A program made the position numbers and the translations under genes. A stretch of 64,000 nt of DNA from Cervus elaphus. Taxonomy: Eukaryota > Chordata > Mammalia > Artiodactyla > Cervidae. Below the pieces are notes generated by a model. It saw only the letters and a list, made by a program, of their open reading frames with translations, was not told the origin of the DNA and made no database searches. This document shows, piece after piece, positions 22,191 through 34,098 of the stretch (position 1 is its first letter; each line of letters opens with the position of its first letter). The stretch is taken from the NCBI RefSeq assembly GCF_910594005.1, contig NC_057817.1, forward strand, positions 27,257,001 to 27,321,000. The letters are read 5' to 3'.

Positions 22191-25100
22191 GCTGCATGCA
22201 CCAGGAGGCGTGCCTACAGACTCCCATGATAGCTAACTCTTCATTATACTTGGCCTTGAGAGAAGCTAATAGTAGACCTCAGGATGAGAGGAAAAAGGGG
22301 TTAAGGAGTCCATCTCTGACAGGAGCTGGATCCCTTGGACCATGACTTTCTCTGGGCCATCCTATCTCTTCAAGGCTGTCACCTACTGGACTCCAGGGGT
22401 ATTCCTTTAGCACTAGAAAGTAAGTAGGGGAGGGAAATCATCCTCTTTAGGTCTTGGAGGCTAGTCCACTCAAATGTATTTCCCAACACTCTTACTGTCC
22501 CCAGACTCCACATGTAACTATAGAGCTCTTCTTGAGCCCCACTGCCATCTGTATCTGTACTCTCTCACTTAAGAAACTCCTCTCCATCAAATTGAATAAA
22601 GGAAGACCTTTCTTTTCTGCTTCTGTTTGCAACTGCAAGGCTAGAGTTTATCTGGATTCTCATGAAAGTTTCCCTTCATCCCCATTTTCTGTCTCTCCAT
22701 TCCTCTTGCCTAGTCTGATTTTATTCATAGCATATGGAGAGTGTAACAAAGAAATTAGAAATTGCATTTAGTAGACCTTTCTTTTGTCTTAATATTAGTA
22801 CTGTTATTTTGCTACTATCATAGGTTTATTGTAGGATAGAGCAAATAAGTAATATGTCATTCAGAGCTAAACTTTTCAAAGCTAGTAAAATAAATACAGT
22901 TATAAAATCATCCTGTTTTCTTCTATTAAAACTTGAAATATAGCTACAAACTTCTGATTTAAGTATTTTCTAATAAGTTTTTACATATTTCAACCTGTCT
23001 TTTGAAAAAGACTTCAAATCTAGAAGAACCCAGTAATGAAAAGCATGCATAGCATGAAAATTCTAGCTTATATCACTTTCTAGTAAGACATCAGAACTAC
23101 TCACAGAAATGGCTAATTCCATGTCTGTTGTGAGATAACCTTGAGACAATTGTTCCTGTCAACAAAGAAGCTTCCAGAGTCCAATGGGGCCCTGTCAAAT
23201 AGACACAGGAGCCAATCTGAGGAACCCAAGTGGCCTAAAATGGGATGGTTAATGCACCAAAAGGATTAATGCCTGCAATGGACTGAAACATATCAAATAT
23301 GTTTTTTCAACTGTGAGTTTATAATTATATAAAACCAAAATAACAAGCAAAACTTCCTTGATTGCGTTTGGAAATTACTGTGGTCCCAAATCAGTATTAT
23401 AAAGATTTTAAAAGTACAAGAAAGAAGCACTTATTCTGCCTCTCCAGTATGAATAATATACATACTAGGTTATCTAAAAAGTAAGCAGTAAAGATTCCAT
23501 CTTTATAGATGACTCCCAGTTGATAAATGCAGAGGAGGGATGTTAAATTCGAAATTCCGAATTTGCAATGTCTAAAGAAATAGTCAATGTGGGAATTGAC
23601 CAATGAATGTTAAAATATTAGACGACAGATTTACTCGGCACTTTTTAACGGAGGGACAAGATGGAACTACAGTTAAACTACAGATCAGTCTTAACATCAC
23701 TAAACTGGACAGCTAGTATTATATGCCTCACAATTTCATGCAATACAAGGCACACAGGACCAGCTGGGACATAATTTTTCCTGAAACAATGGAATAAATC
23801 TGATTTGCCCATAGAACTAGTACACAGGAAAAACTGGGCTTAGAAGTTATGTGACACCAAAAGGAAACAATGAACCAAATCCAGAGTGTAGATATACTAG
23901 AGAAGAAAAACAATTTGTCCACAGATGAATGGCATTCAAAAGGGATCTATTACAGTATGAAAGAATCTTAAGAGACCCAAGAATCTAGTTAGGATGTTGC
24001 TTCAAGTAAACCAGCATAAAAAGACATCTTTGAAACAATCAGAAAAGTGTGAACATAAATGGACATTCAGCTTCATTATGCAGCAACTGTTGCTATTGAT
24101 ATAAAACAGTTATACAGTGAGATTAAAAAGTCATCCTTTCTTAGATATGTATGCAGATATTAAGTGAAGTGACTTAATGTCTTAATTTTCTTGAATATAC
24201 ATCAACAAAAAAGTAGAAGATTTCAATAGAAGTAGGGGAATTAGATGAGACAATACTGAGAAATATGGATCAGTATTTAATCTGGGAGATTGGTGCATGG
24301 CTGTTTACATACTATTCTCTCTCATTGTATCCACTGGACTTCCAAAGATACAAACTTTGATTAAGTAGTAAAGGAGGTTGTTCCACTGAGAAGAACACTA
24401 ATATATTTGGGAATGAAATTTCTGATGATGGTAAATCTGATGTATTGTAGACCACTTTCAGGTGACCCCATCAGGTTCAGGAGGGGGGCCCTGAGCAATG
24501 ATGTCTTCATTGAACCCAATAGTTTCCATGTAGTGCAAGAAAGGAAAAGCAATATTTCTAGCATCAATTATTTCTTAATGTTTTAAATGCTATGTGTTTT
24601 AAATATAAATATAAGAATGAAAGACTTCTTAACATAACCAAATGGAGGAAACAAGAATATCTCCTTCTTAGAAATTGCCTTAAACCAAACAGGGGGAACA
24701 AGAACCATAAAAGTAATCTCCACCCTCAACCACCACAAGGAAAACATCTTAAATTCCTTCAATTAAAAAAAAAAAAAAGAAAGAAAGAACAGAAAACTCT
24801 TCCCACCAAAAGGGAGAAATAAATCACACATGTTGGGAAAACTCAGAAGATGCCCTCAATGTACATCTTAGAAAACCCAGTGAAGAACACTCTCAAAAAC
24901 AGACGGATCAAAATTAAACAACGTGGGAAACACAGAAGAAGAGCACACAAAGCTAACCCTGAGGTCTTCCTGTTGCCAGGCACCTCTGACTCGTTCAACT
25001 CCTGCTGTGTGAATGTGAAGAACACATCCTCAGGTGCATATCTAAGAATCAAAGAATCGATCTTTGCAACAGTCAGAACTGGGTGTGTGGGCTATAGGCA

Positions 25101-25912
25101 GGGCCTATTTGCCCTGAAGTTTCAAGACACAGGGAAGGCAGGGTTGAGTAAGGAATCAGAGGCAATGCCTATTGGCAGCTTGTTGTTGGAGAAGCAAAGA
25201 AAACCGAGACTGAACTGTGAGCCACTCTGCAGACATCTTCCTTGGCTTGGATGAATTAAAATTAAAAGAACTATTTACACAACCTGTGTCCTACTGAGAA
25301 TTCCTGTTATTCTGGTTGTGGCCTGGCCTCTCCTCCCAGAAGACTGTCTGTAAAGGCAGGTCCAAAAGGATCTCAAATCATTCAGAGATGAGCCCTTGTT
25401 AGGAAGGAACCATTCCAAGTCCCATGAAGGACACTTTACACTAAAGCAAACAGATAAACAAGCAAACAGAAAACACAAGGAAAAGGAAAAGCAAGAGGCA
25501 CTTAGAAAGCATTCAACAGAAAAAAAGTCAGAATAAAGTATTTCCTAAAAGGCAGTAAAATGAACACCATGATGAAATAATAAAGCCAAGGGGCAATAGA
25601 GTGAGAAATAAATGATTAAATATTAGCAGGTAGAACTCAGATAAGCAGCAGAGGAAAAAAGATAAAGTCAGAAGAGAAATGAAGGCCAAACTAAAAACAT
25701 AAAACCTTGCTGATGCACAACAATGGACCACAGGTTTAAGGTGAAGAAAACAACCCGTAGGAAATAGCACTTGAGACTGCTACATGAAAATTGAGAAAAA
25801 ACAGAGATATGGGAGAAAAAGTACATACACTATAAGCATAATTGCAAAAGAGAATATATATATGTTTCATATATACGTATATGTGTCCGGATATATTCAA
25901 AATATATTCTCA
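22191..25912. other. Unit 1 spacer, middle part
   Basis: Non-coding spacer homologous to 37242-41070 of unit 2 at moderate identity. It contains a perfect-identity island (25060-25399) and a near-identical stretch at about 24361-24560 matching 39509-39708. Short poly(A) runs occur near 24765. The short open frames differ between paralogs, so no gene is called. Confidence 0.7.
25060..25399 (+). repeat. 340-bp identity island shared with unit 2
   Basis: Base-for-base identical to 40199-40538 (offset 15139), while sequence on both sides shows regular mismatches and indels. Non-coding. Probably a gene-conversion tract. Confidence 0.9.
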
Positions 25913-25926
25913 CATGCATCACACAT

Positions 25927-26144
25927 TCTATGCTAAGTCTCTTCAGTCGTGTCCGACAGTTTGCGACCCCAGTGACTGTAGCCCCCCAGGCTCCTCTGTC
26001 CATGGAGCTCTCCAGGCAAGAATACTGGAGTGGGTTGCCAAGCCCTTCTCCAGGGAATCTTCCAGACCCAGAGTTCGTACTAGCGTCTCCTGCAGCTCCT
26101 GCATTGTAAGCAGATTCTTTACCCCTGAGCCACTGGGAAGCCAT
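25927..26144 (-). mobile_element. SINE Bov-tA
   Basis: Antisense BovA body (gtctcttcagtcgtgtccga, ccaggcaagaatactggagt) followed by the reversed tRNA-Glu-like head (gcagattctttacccctgag, ccactgggaagcc). The flanking duplication atgcatcacacat occurs at 25914-25926 and 26145-26157. The unit 2 paralogous site (about 41068) is empty. Confidence 0.9.
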
Positions 26145-26157
26145 ATGCATCACACAT

Positions 26158-27050
26158 GCCCCAGGAGAAGCACAGAAACATTCAATGAGGTCACTACAAG
26201 GATGCACAGGGAAGTAGCCAACACTTCATGGTCTTCCTAAACAGGACTGGGCAATGGCCTTCAGCATGTAATTTTTTCCTCAGCCATGTATTACTTATTA
26301 AATACTTTAAATAAACAAGTAGATGTGTTAATATGAATATCCTGCATATAAATAGGCATTCTATGACATTTGTATCTGTAATGTTTAAAGTGATCGCTTA
26401 TTAAGCTTCTACTTTGAATTGTCACTTCACAGGATACACGGACACAAGACCACCTGAAACAAGATGACATGATTACGCAGGTTAAACACTCCAAGATTCG
26501 ACAACTGCAGAAAACAAATAAGCTATTTTTTTTTCCTCACAAATAAACTGCAAGTGGAAAGTGGAGGCAGATTTAGTGACCTGAAATATTATAAAGACAT
26601 AATACGTTAAAGACATATAACCCAAACACAAAATGAAGGGAATTTACTAGGATCCTGATCTGGGAAAACAAAAAATAAAATATAAATAACACACAGATTT
26701 ATTTCAAGGTTGAATAGATACTCCTTGATGTTAATGAACATCTAGTATTTAAGGATATATAAATGTTATATGGTTAGTAATTTTAGAGAGCAACTCATTT
26801 AACTTTACATATTGAATTGTATTCTAAAGATATAACAAGATATCCGGAAATTGCTTTCCAATATATTAGGGTTAACGAGGAATTGCATGGTAGCATAGAA
26901 GAAATAAGGCTGACCGTGAGAAATTAATTTTTATAAAATCCAGCAATAGGTATACAGAGACCCATTTATATTGCAAATCTACATACCTCTGTGGGAAATT
27001 TTTAGGGAAAGCAAGAAAGGTCATGTTTAACTTCTGTAATTAATGACAAA
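26158..27050. other. Unit 1 spacer, last part, leading to gene 2 promoter
   Basis: AT-rich non-coding sequence homologous to 41085-41940 and, more weakly, to 52395-52560 downstream of gene 3. No gene is recognised. Confidence 0.6.
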
Positions 27051-27285
27051 CACTAATAATTACAGTTATAGGGAAAGCAATAGGCTATTTTGCTCTCCAG
27101 GATCTCTGGCTGGTGGGTGAAACACCAGGGCAGACGAGCCTCAGTACATTTCACACATGAGCATAACGTGGAGAACCTTTGTGTGAGTTGCTGACTAACT
27201 CCCAGCTCAGTTGGGTTGAGACTAGTCTTACTGTTCTCAGAGCTGTCAAAGCTGGAAGGCAGGAGAAATTTTCCCTGACTAAAGG

Positions 27286-27515
27286 AAACCAAAAATGCAA
27301 TCTTCATATTTCATAACTTTTCTAATAAACCGATGTGATCTCACTCTTTGTGAAGCCTGGCCCTTCCCAACCTGCAGGCTCACCTTCCAGGACTGAGCCC
27401 AGCCCAGTTTCTCCATATATAAGCTGCTGCCGGGAAGCTCCTCTTACAGACCTGCTCCTCTCAGCCCTACACTCCACCCCTTGCTCCTGCCTCAGTCTCT
27501 TCTTCTTCAGGAACC
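27286..27515 (+). promoter_or_regulatory. KRT6: Promoter and 5' UTR of KRT6 gene 2
   Basis: AAACCAAA at 27286-27293 (AARCCAAA element) and TATATAA at 27416-27422, 100 bp before the ATG. The whole block from about 27056 to the ATG is essentially identical to 41950-42428 of gene 3, so both genes should respond to the same proximal inputs. Confidence 0.75.
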
Positions 27516-30500
27516 ATGTCTTGCAAATCCATCGTGAAGACCCAAAGTAGCAGCCGCAGGGGCTTCAGTGCTGGCTCAGCCAGAGTCCCTGGGGTCTGCC
27601 GCTCTGGCTTCAGCAGCGTGTCCCTGTCCCGCTCCAGGGGCAGTGGCGGCCTCGCTGGAGTGTGTGGAGGAGCTGGCTTTGGCAGCCGCAGCCTCTACGG
27701 CCTAGGGGGCTCCAAAAGGATCTCCATCGCAGGGGGCAGCTGTGTCATCGGTGGCGGATATGGCGGCAGAATTGGAGCTGGCTATGGCTTCGGAGGTGGA
27801 GCCGGGAGTGGATTTGGTTTTGGTGCTGGGGCTGGTAGTGGCTTTGGGCTTGGTGGTGGAGCTGGCTTTGGAGGTGGCTTCGGTGGTGCTGGCTTCCCTG
27901 TGTGCCCCCCTGGAGGCATCCAAGAGGTGACCGTCAACCAGAGTCTCCTGACTCCCCTCAACCTGCAAATCGACCCCACCATCCAGCGGGTGAGGACTGA
28001 GGAGCGGGAGCAGATCAAGACCCTCAACAACAAGTTTGCCTCCTTCATCGACAAGGTGAGTTGGGAGCATCTGCCCCCAGTGGGGACTGCAGAGTGTCCA
28101 AGAGAGCCAACTAATGTCCTACCAGGGGGTGGTTGGGGGGGGGGGGAGACTCGGGGGAGAGGGAGGTGGGCTTTAGGCGAGCTCTCCACTGGGATGCAGG
28201 ACAGGCTTCATGTGGACCCCAGGCAGAAGGTGATGGAAATCATTTACAATTAATCATCCCTCACTTGACCCCATTCCTGCCAAGGAAACATTCACAGTTC
28301 TTGGTAATCCTGAAGGAAAGAACAGGAAATGAGAGAGTGCAATAAGATGGCTTGATCTTCTGAATGGTCTAAGAAACTTAAGAGGGTATTGTAGTGGAAA
28401 CTGCATTTGAGTCATAGAATGATGCTGGAGGGAGGAAAGAAAGCAAATAGCAAAAGGGAATTTGAGGAAACACAACTCAAGTATATATCCATAGAAATAC
28501 TCACCTATAGAACCAGAAAACGAGCATTAAGGGACTTTGTATCAGCTGTATTCATGCACTATATGGGAAACAAGGTTAAATCCAGTCATTAATAGAATTG
28601 GAATCTAATAATTAGATTATAAATATCTGATATCCCTTAACTGAGGCATGTGTTTCGTAAAAGCTCTGTGCAACATGAGCAAATGCTATGATGAAGTACA
28701 TTAGTACTTGTTCATGTCAAGAGGAAGACAGGAAGGGTTGAAAGTCCCTGACAGTCTCCACAGTGAGAGGGAGGGAACATCTGACAGCTCCCTGGAGAAA
28801 CTTGGCCATGAGACCTGTGTGGTATGAAGCTGAAGAATCAGGGGAGCAGAACTGTCAGCCTCTGTACAGGCTCTGGAGCAGCCCAGCACCACCGGGACCA
28901 CCAGATTGGCCTGGGGACTTGTCAACTCACAGATAACCATCTTGTCTCCCTGCAGGTGCGATTCCTGGAGCAGCAGAACAAGGTCCTGGACACCAAGTGG
29001 ACCCTGCTGCAGGAACAGGGTACCAAGACCGTGAGGCAGAACCTGGAGCCTTTGTTCGAGCAGTACATCAACAACCTCAGGAGACAGCTGGATAGTATCC
29101 TTGGGGAGAGAGGCCGCCTGGACTCGGAGCTCAGGGGGATGCAGGACACGGTGGAGGACTTCAAGAACAAGTGAGTTACAGGAGCGAAAACACCTTAGAC
29201 TCCTGAAGCCCACACTGCAGTCTATTAGATGACCGTGTCCAATGAGGGCATGATTCTTAGTAAAACATGTCAATAGACATGACATTATAATTGTTACTAA
29301 ACACAAACCCTGAAGAACAAAAGGGCCATAAAAGTTGAATGGGAAGAGTAGCAGAGTAAAGAAGTTAGAAACCACAAATTACAACCTTTAGGCTTATTGA
29401 CAGGTCTCATTTGTATATATCCAATCTGGGGAGCAGAGATCCCAGGCTGCTTTTTCTGTATCATCTTCACTGCTGACTCAATTAGATTTTATTCCTTTTA
29501 ATTCCAGATATGAAGATGAAATCAACAGGCGCACGGCAGCAGAGAATGAGTTTGTGAAACTGAAGAAGGTAAGATGGGTCAGATCAGGGGTTCATGCTCC
29601 TTTCCTGAAGGAGAGGATTCTGAGAAAAGAATCATCAAGGAGACTAAAACAGGAGCAGGCTGGGCAGGAGGGCTCATCTGATCCCAGTCTGTTGGCTTCT
29701 TCCCCAGGATGTGGATATTGCCTACATGAACAAGGTTGAACTACAAGCCAAGGTAGACGCTCTCACAGATGAGATCAACTTCCTAAGAACCTTCTATGAG
29801 GCTGTAAGTATCTCTCTGCATTCTGTTTCATTGCCTTTAAAGAGATTTGTGAAGAGTGGAATATCTTTGGTCTAGGTACCTCTCTAAAAATCGGGACCAA
29901 AGATGATCAGATGATCTCTTGTTCTGCAGGAACTGGCTCAGATGCAAACCCACATCTCAGACACTTCTGTGATCCTCTCCATGGACAACAACCGCAACCT
30001 GGACCTGGACAGCATCATCGCTGAAGTCAAAGCCCAGTATGAAGAGATCGCTCAGAGGAGCCGGGCTGAGGCTGAGTCCTGGTACCAGTCCAAGGTGAGT
30101 GGTGATGTGGCAGCTGATGAAGAATCCCTGTGCCTCCTCTGAGAACATCAATGTGGCTATAGACTTCAGTGGGGAAACTACAACTAAGAAGTGGGGGACT
30201 TTCGGGTAGATCTTTTGGGTAATTATGTCCAAGTCTCATAGGTCAAAGAACCCAAGTTAGGAGGAAAGCTAATGTAGATCAAGGTGAGTGACCTTTGTTT
30301 TAGCTTTATTTCAATGTTGACTCTCAGCAACAGTACAGAACATTGCTTGTCCTGAAGAGAACCAGTCAGTCAGTGGTCCTACCAAGGATGGTGTGTGATG
30401 GGTGTAGAGTGTCAATGACTTAGTAACACCAGTTTTCTTTAAATATCTTGTGGAAAACCATTAGATTCCCTTTTGAAAGACTAGATTAGTGTCTCTGAAG

Positions 30501-32304
30501 CTTATGAACATCACTTTGTCTCCCTCTGGTTTATAGTACGAGGAGCTGCGGGTGACGGCGGGCAGACACGGGGATGACCTGCGTAACACCAAGCAGGAGA
30601 TCACTGAGATCAACCGCGTGATCCAGAGGCTGAGATCTGAGATCGATCATGTCAAGAAGCAGGTACAGTGGGGACCATGGAAGAGAAAAGCATCCTTTCC
30701 TTCCTAGACCGTCAGGTGTCATCAACCATCATGTGGGAAATTTCTGGGAACTGAGGAAAAGCAGGGAGAGAAGGACATGTATTTCCTCCCTGGGAGAGTT
30801 TCCCCAGGTTAGAGAGATGGAGCCCAACTCAAGAGCAGGAAACAAACTCAGGATAGGCCGAATCTCTACTGGTTTTGGGACAAAGATACGGTCTAGAGGC
30901 ATTGAAATGAGATTCACAAGGGGAGTGATTGAGTTGAGAATTCAAGATGCAAGTTGACAAAGAAAAGTTTAGGACAGATAGTGCGGAGAAGAATGCTGCA
31001 AATATGATCAGATTCATTGTAAAAAGAATCCAAGAAAAGACACAGGAAAAATGAAGGTTGTCCAAAACTGTGAAGAGGAAGGAAGGCAAAGTCTCAACAG
31101 CTTAAGATGAAATCATCTCCTCACTGAGGATGTTTCTGGCTTTGTACAACTTATTGTATATTCACATGAACTTACTCAAACTGTCAACATTCAACACAAG
31201 TCAGTGGCTCCATTTCTTCCCTTGTCCCTTGGTCTTTGGGCTGCTGTGGTATCTTCTAGGCCTATCATCATTTGGGTGGTTAACATGGAAAGGAATAGAA
31301 TTTCTTAAGGTGCTCATAGAATAATTAAAGTTTGCAGCACTGAGAAAAACTGGACAAAACGAATCAAATGTCCTTTTCCATGAGATCTGGGCTCTAGGGC
31401 TCGTCCTCACTGGGAAAGTAGAAGTATGCTTCCTCTCCCCTGGAGCCCAGACTCAGGTTCATCTGCCCCTCCTCCCCTCTAGTGCACCAGCCTGCAATCC
31501 GCCATCGCCGACGCTGAGCAGCGTGGGGAGCTGGCCCTCAAGGATGCCAGGAGCAAGCTGACTGGCCTGGAGGACGCCCTGCAGAAGGCCAAGCAGGACA
31601 TGGCACGGCTGCTGAAGGAGTACCAGGAGCTCATGAATGTCAAGCTGGCCCTGGACGTGGAGATTGCCACCTACAGGAAGCTGCTGGAGGGCGAGGAGTG
31701 CAGGTGAGTAACGCACACAGCCTCCTCAATCATCTGGCTCCATCTCCAAGAAGTCCTGCCAATGAGCCCATGTGGAAGGCACTCTAGTGCTGGTCATAGT
31801 GCTACTCCCAGAAGAGCCCTGAGAAGGCAGGTTCCTGGGGAGTCTCCTCTCACGGAGGTTTCCCGTGCGGGCCCAGCTGTGGCTCTGGGCCTCATCACGG
31901 CTGTGTCCTCTCTCTCCTAGGCTGAGTGGGGAAGGCGTTGGACAAGTCAACATCTGTAAGTACTTCACCTGCCCCCGGCCCTTGCCCTTGCGTCCTCCTG
32001 ACTGGACTCTGTGTGGCAGAGTGAGCTCACCATCTTGTCCTGACCTTGCCCCCTTGCCTCCGCAGCCGTGGTGCAGTCCACCGTCTCTGGTGGCTATGGC
32101 GGTGCCGGCGGTCTCGGCGGTGGCTTAGGCGTGGGCGGAGGAAGCGGCTACTCCTACAGCGGCGGCCACAGCCTCGGAGGTGGCTTCAGCGCTGGCAGTG
32201 GCAGAGCCATCGGGGGTGGCTTCAGCTCCTGTGGGGGCAGCAGTTCCACCATCAAATACACCACCACCTCCTCCTCCTCCAGCAAGAAGAGCTACAAGCA
32301 CTGA
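27516..32304 (+). CDS. KRT6: Keratin 6 paralog 2 (type II keratin), complete nine-exon gene
   Basis: Coding exons: 27516-28055, 28956-29170, 29508-29568, 29708-29803, 29930-30094, 30537-30662, 31483-31703, 31921-31955, 32066-32304. Exon lengths equal those of the other two copies, giving 565 aa. All splice sites are canonical and no stop or frameshift is present, so the gene looks functional. It has the same KRT6 architecture: Gly/Ser head, coiled-coil rod, Gly-rich tail ending KKSYKH. It begins MSCKSIVKTQ, with Cys at position 3 where the other copies have Tyr, and has Cys in the tail (SSCGG). It shares RRTAAENEFVKLKK, DVDIAY, TSVIL and ELRVTA with gene 3. A polyG run occurs in intron 1 near 28135. 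By position this would be the KRT6C-like copy of the human order, but one-to-one orthology should not be assumed. Confidence 0.93.
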
Positions 32305-32682
32305 AGTCCTGTCATGGGCTCAAGCTCCCACAATGTCTCAGGCTCCCTCTCCAGTTTCACCACCCTCTCTTCTAGTTGCTTCCTCTCTTCTGCTCCCTTC
32401 ATCTCTTACTTTGAGTTAGAACTGAAGTTACTGAGTGCCTTTGTCTCCCTCTGCCAATACCTGCTCTAACTGAGCTTCCATTGCTCACCATCAGAAATTC
32501 ACACTTGGGTCCTAGTCCAGAAATGGAGTTCCCCTTGCTTTCCACTGGCCTAGGAAGTCCCGTCTCAGAGGTGTTGTGTTCCTCCATTTCAGTGATTGTG
32601 AAAGCACAAGTGACTGTTTCTTTGATGTACAGGGTCTGTATCTCTGTGTGCTTCTTCTGCTCTTTGCTTACTTGATTTGCTA

Positions 32683-32688
32683 AATAAA
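32683..32688 (+). terminator. KRT6: Poly(A) signal of KRT6 gene 2
   Basis: AATAAA in gctaAATAAAgcag, about 380 bp after the stop; same context as in the other two genes. Confidence 0.82.
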
Positions 32689-32708
32689 GCAGATTTATCA
32701 CATAATGT

Positions 32709-33133
32709 ATGGTTTCACATAGCTTTTCTTTGTCTCCAATGGATCTCGAGGTTTTCATCTGATAAATGCCTTCTCAGGAATGAAGCATACTCCCAGTCCC
32801 CATGTGCTTCACTCTCCTCCTTTAGAGAACTTCAACAGACAGCACTTTAACATCCTGATGCCAGCAGTCCTCCCAGAACAGCTTGACATGTGGAGTGGGA
32901 GGGATCTGGGTCCATCATAGTGAAGTCTGGTTTTACTGCTCAGATTAGTCTCAGCAGTTTAGTTTCTCTGACTTGTCTCTATATTCTACCTCCATCTGCC
33001 GCAGTAGTCATCCATCATCCTCAGAGAATCATATTACAGTCTAATTAGATCAGAAGAACATTGACTAGAGTGCAAGATGTCTGATTTATATTTTAAAATG
33101 CCTTATGACCACAAAAGTGTGCCTGACAACATG
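32709..33133. other. Unit 2 spacer before the L1 insertion
   Basis: Non-coding. Aligns with 17791-18200 of unit 1. Confidence 0.65.
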
Positions 33134-33149
33134 TATCAGGTGCAATTTA
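33134..33149 (+). repeat. Target-site duplication of antisense L1, left copy
   Basis: tatcaggtgcaattta, repeated at 34083-34098. Confidence 0.88.
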
Positions 33150-34082
33150 TTTATTTATTTATTTTAATTTTTTTTTATTAGTTGGAGGCTAATTACTTCA
33201 CAACATTTCAGTGGGTTTTGTCATACATTGATATGAATCAGCCATAGAGTTACACGTATTCCCCATCCTGATCCCCCCTCCCACCTCCCTCTCCACCCAA
33301 TTCCTCTGGGTCTTCCCAGTGCACCAGGCCCGAGCACTTGTCTCATGCATCCCACCTGGGCTGGTGATCTGTTTCACCATAGATAATATACATGCTGTTC
33401 TTTCGAAACATCCCACCCTCACCTTCTCCCACAGAGTTCAAAAGTCTGTTCTGTATTTCTGTGTCTCTTTTTCTGTTTTGCATATAGGGTTATCATTACC
33501 ATCTTTCTAAATTCCATATATATGTGTTAGTATGCTGTAATGTTCTTTATCTTTCTGGCTTACTTCACTCTGTATAATGGGCTCCAGTTTCATCCATCTC
33601 ATTAGAACTGATTCAAATGAATTCTTTTTAATGGCTGAGTAATATTCCATGGTGTATATGTACCACAGCTTCCTTATCCATTCGTCTGCTGATGGGCATC
33701 TAGGTTGCTTCCATGTCTTGGCTATTATAAACAGTGCTGTGATGAACATTGGGGTGCACGTGTCTCTTTCAGATCTGGTTTCCTCGGTGTGTGTGCCCAG
33801 GAGTGGGATTGCTGGGTCATATGGCAATTTTATTTCCAGTTTTTTAAGAAATCTCCACACTGTTCTGCATAGCGGCTGTACTAGTTTGCATTCCCACCAA
33901 CAGTGTAAGAGGGTTCCCTTTTCTCCACACCCTCTCCAGCATTTAATGCTTGTAGACTTTTGGATAGCAGCCATCCTGACTGATGTGTAATGGTACCTCA
34001 TTGTGGTTTTGATTTTCATTTCTCTGATAATGAGTGATGTTGAGCATCTTTTCATGTGTTTGTTAGCCATCTGTATGTCTTC
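33150..34082 (-). mobile_element. 5'-truncated bovine-type L1, antisense
   Basis: Starts with a T-rich tract (reversed poly(A)) and the reversed L1 3' end (attagttggaggctaatta). It continues as the reverse complement of the ORF2 C-terminal region; on the - strand the protein runs through KCWRGCGEKGTLLHCWWECK to the end SILTHIYGI. The flanks carry a 16-bp duplication, tatcaggtgcaattta (33134-33149 and 34083-34098). Unit 1 at about 18200 and unit 3 at about 48095 lack it. The L1 coding part is nearly intact over about 200 codons but lacks the catalytic RT domain. Confidence 0.92.
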
Positions 34083-34098
34083 TATCAGGTGCAATTTA
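34083..34098 (+). repeat. Target-site duplication of antisense L1, right copy
   Basis: Exact copy of 33134-33149; unit 1 alignment resumes directly after it. Confidence 0.88.

Larger units (their letters stand above)
12240..27050 (+). repeat. Tandem duplication unit 1 (KRT6 gene plus spacer)
   Basis: First of three tandem units. Its gene and downstream spacer align with 27051-41940 almost throughout: tcagagaatcatattacagt occurs at about 18110 and about 33020, and further blocks match up to the next promoter. Unit-specific insertions are BovB (20297-22175), a twin-primed L1 inside it (21281-21673) and a Bov-tA SINE (about 25927-26144). Unit edges are approximate. Confidence 0.8.

Noticed and set aside
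24850..25254. 134-codon frame in unit 1 spacer, with a 93-codon counterpart at 40112-40393
   Set aside because: The shared part is exactly the 340-bp identity island, so frame conservation there is uninformative; upstream parts are frameshifted between copies and the protein resembles nothing known.
25842..26240. Open frames of about 125-132 codons on both strands near 25.8-26.2 kb
   Set aside because: They run through the Bov-tA SINE, and the paralogous unit 2 sequence has no equivalent frame.
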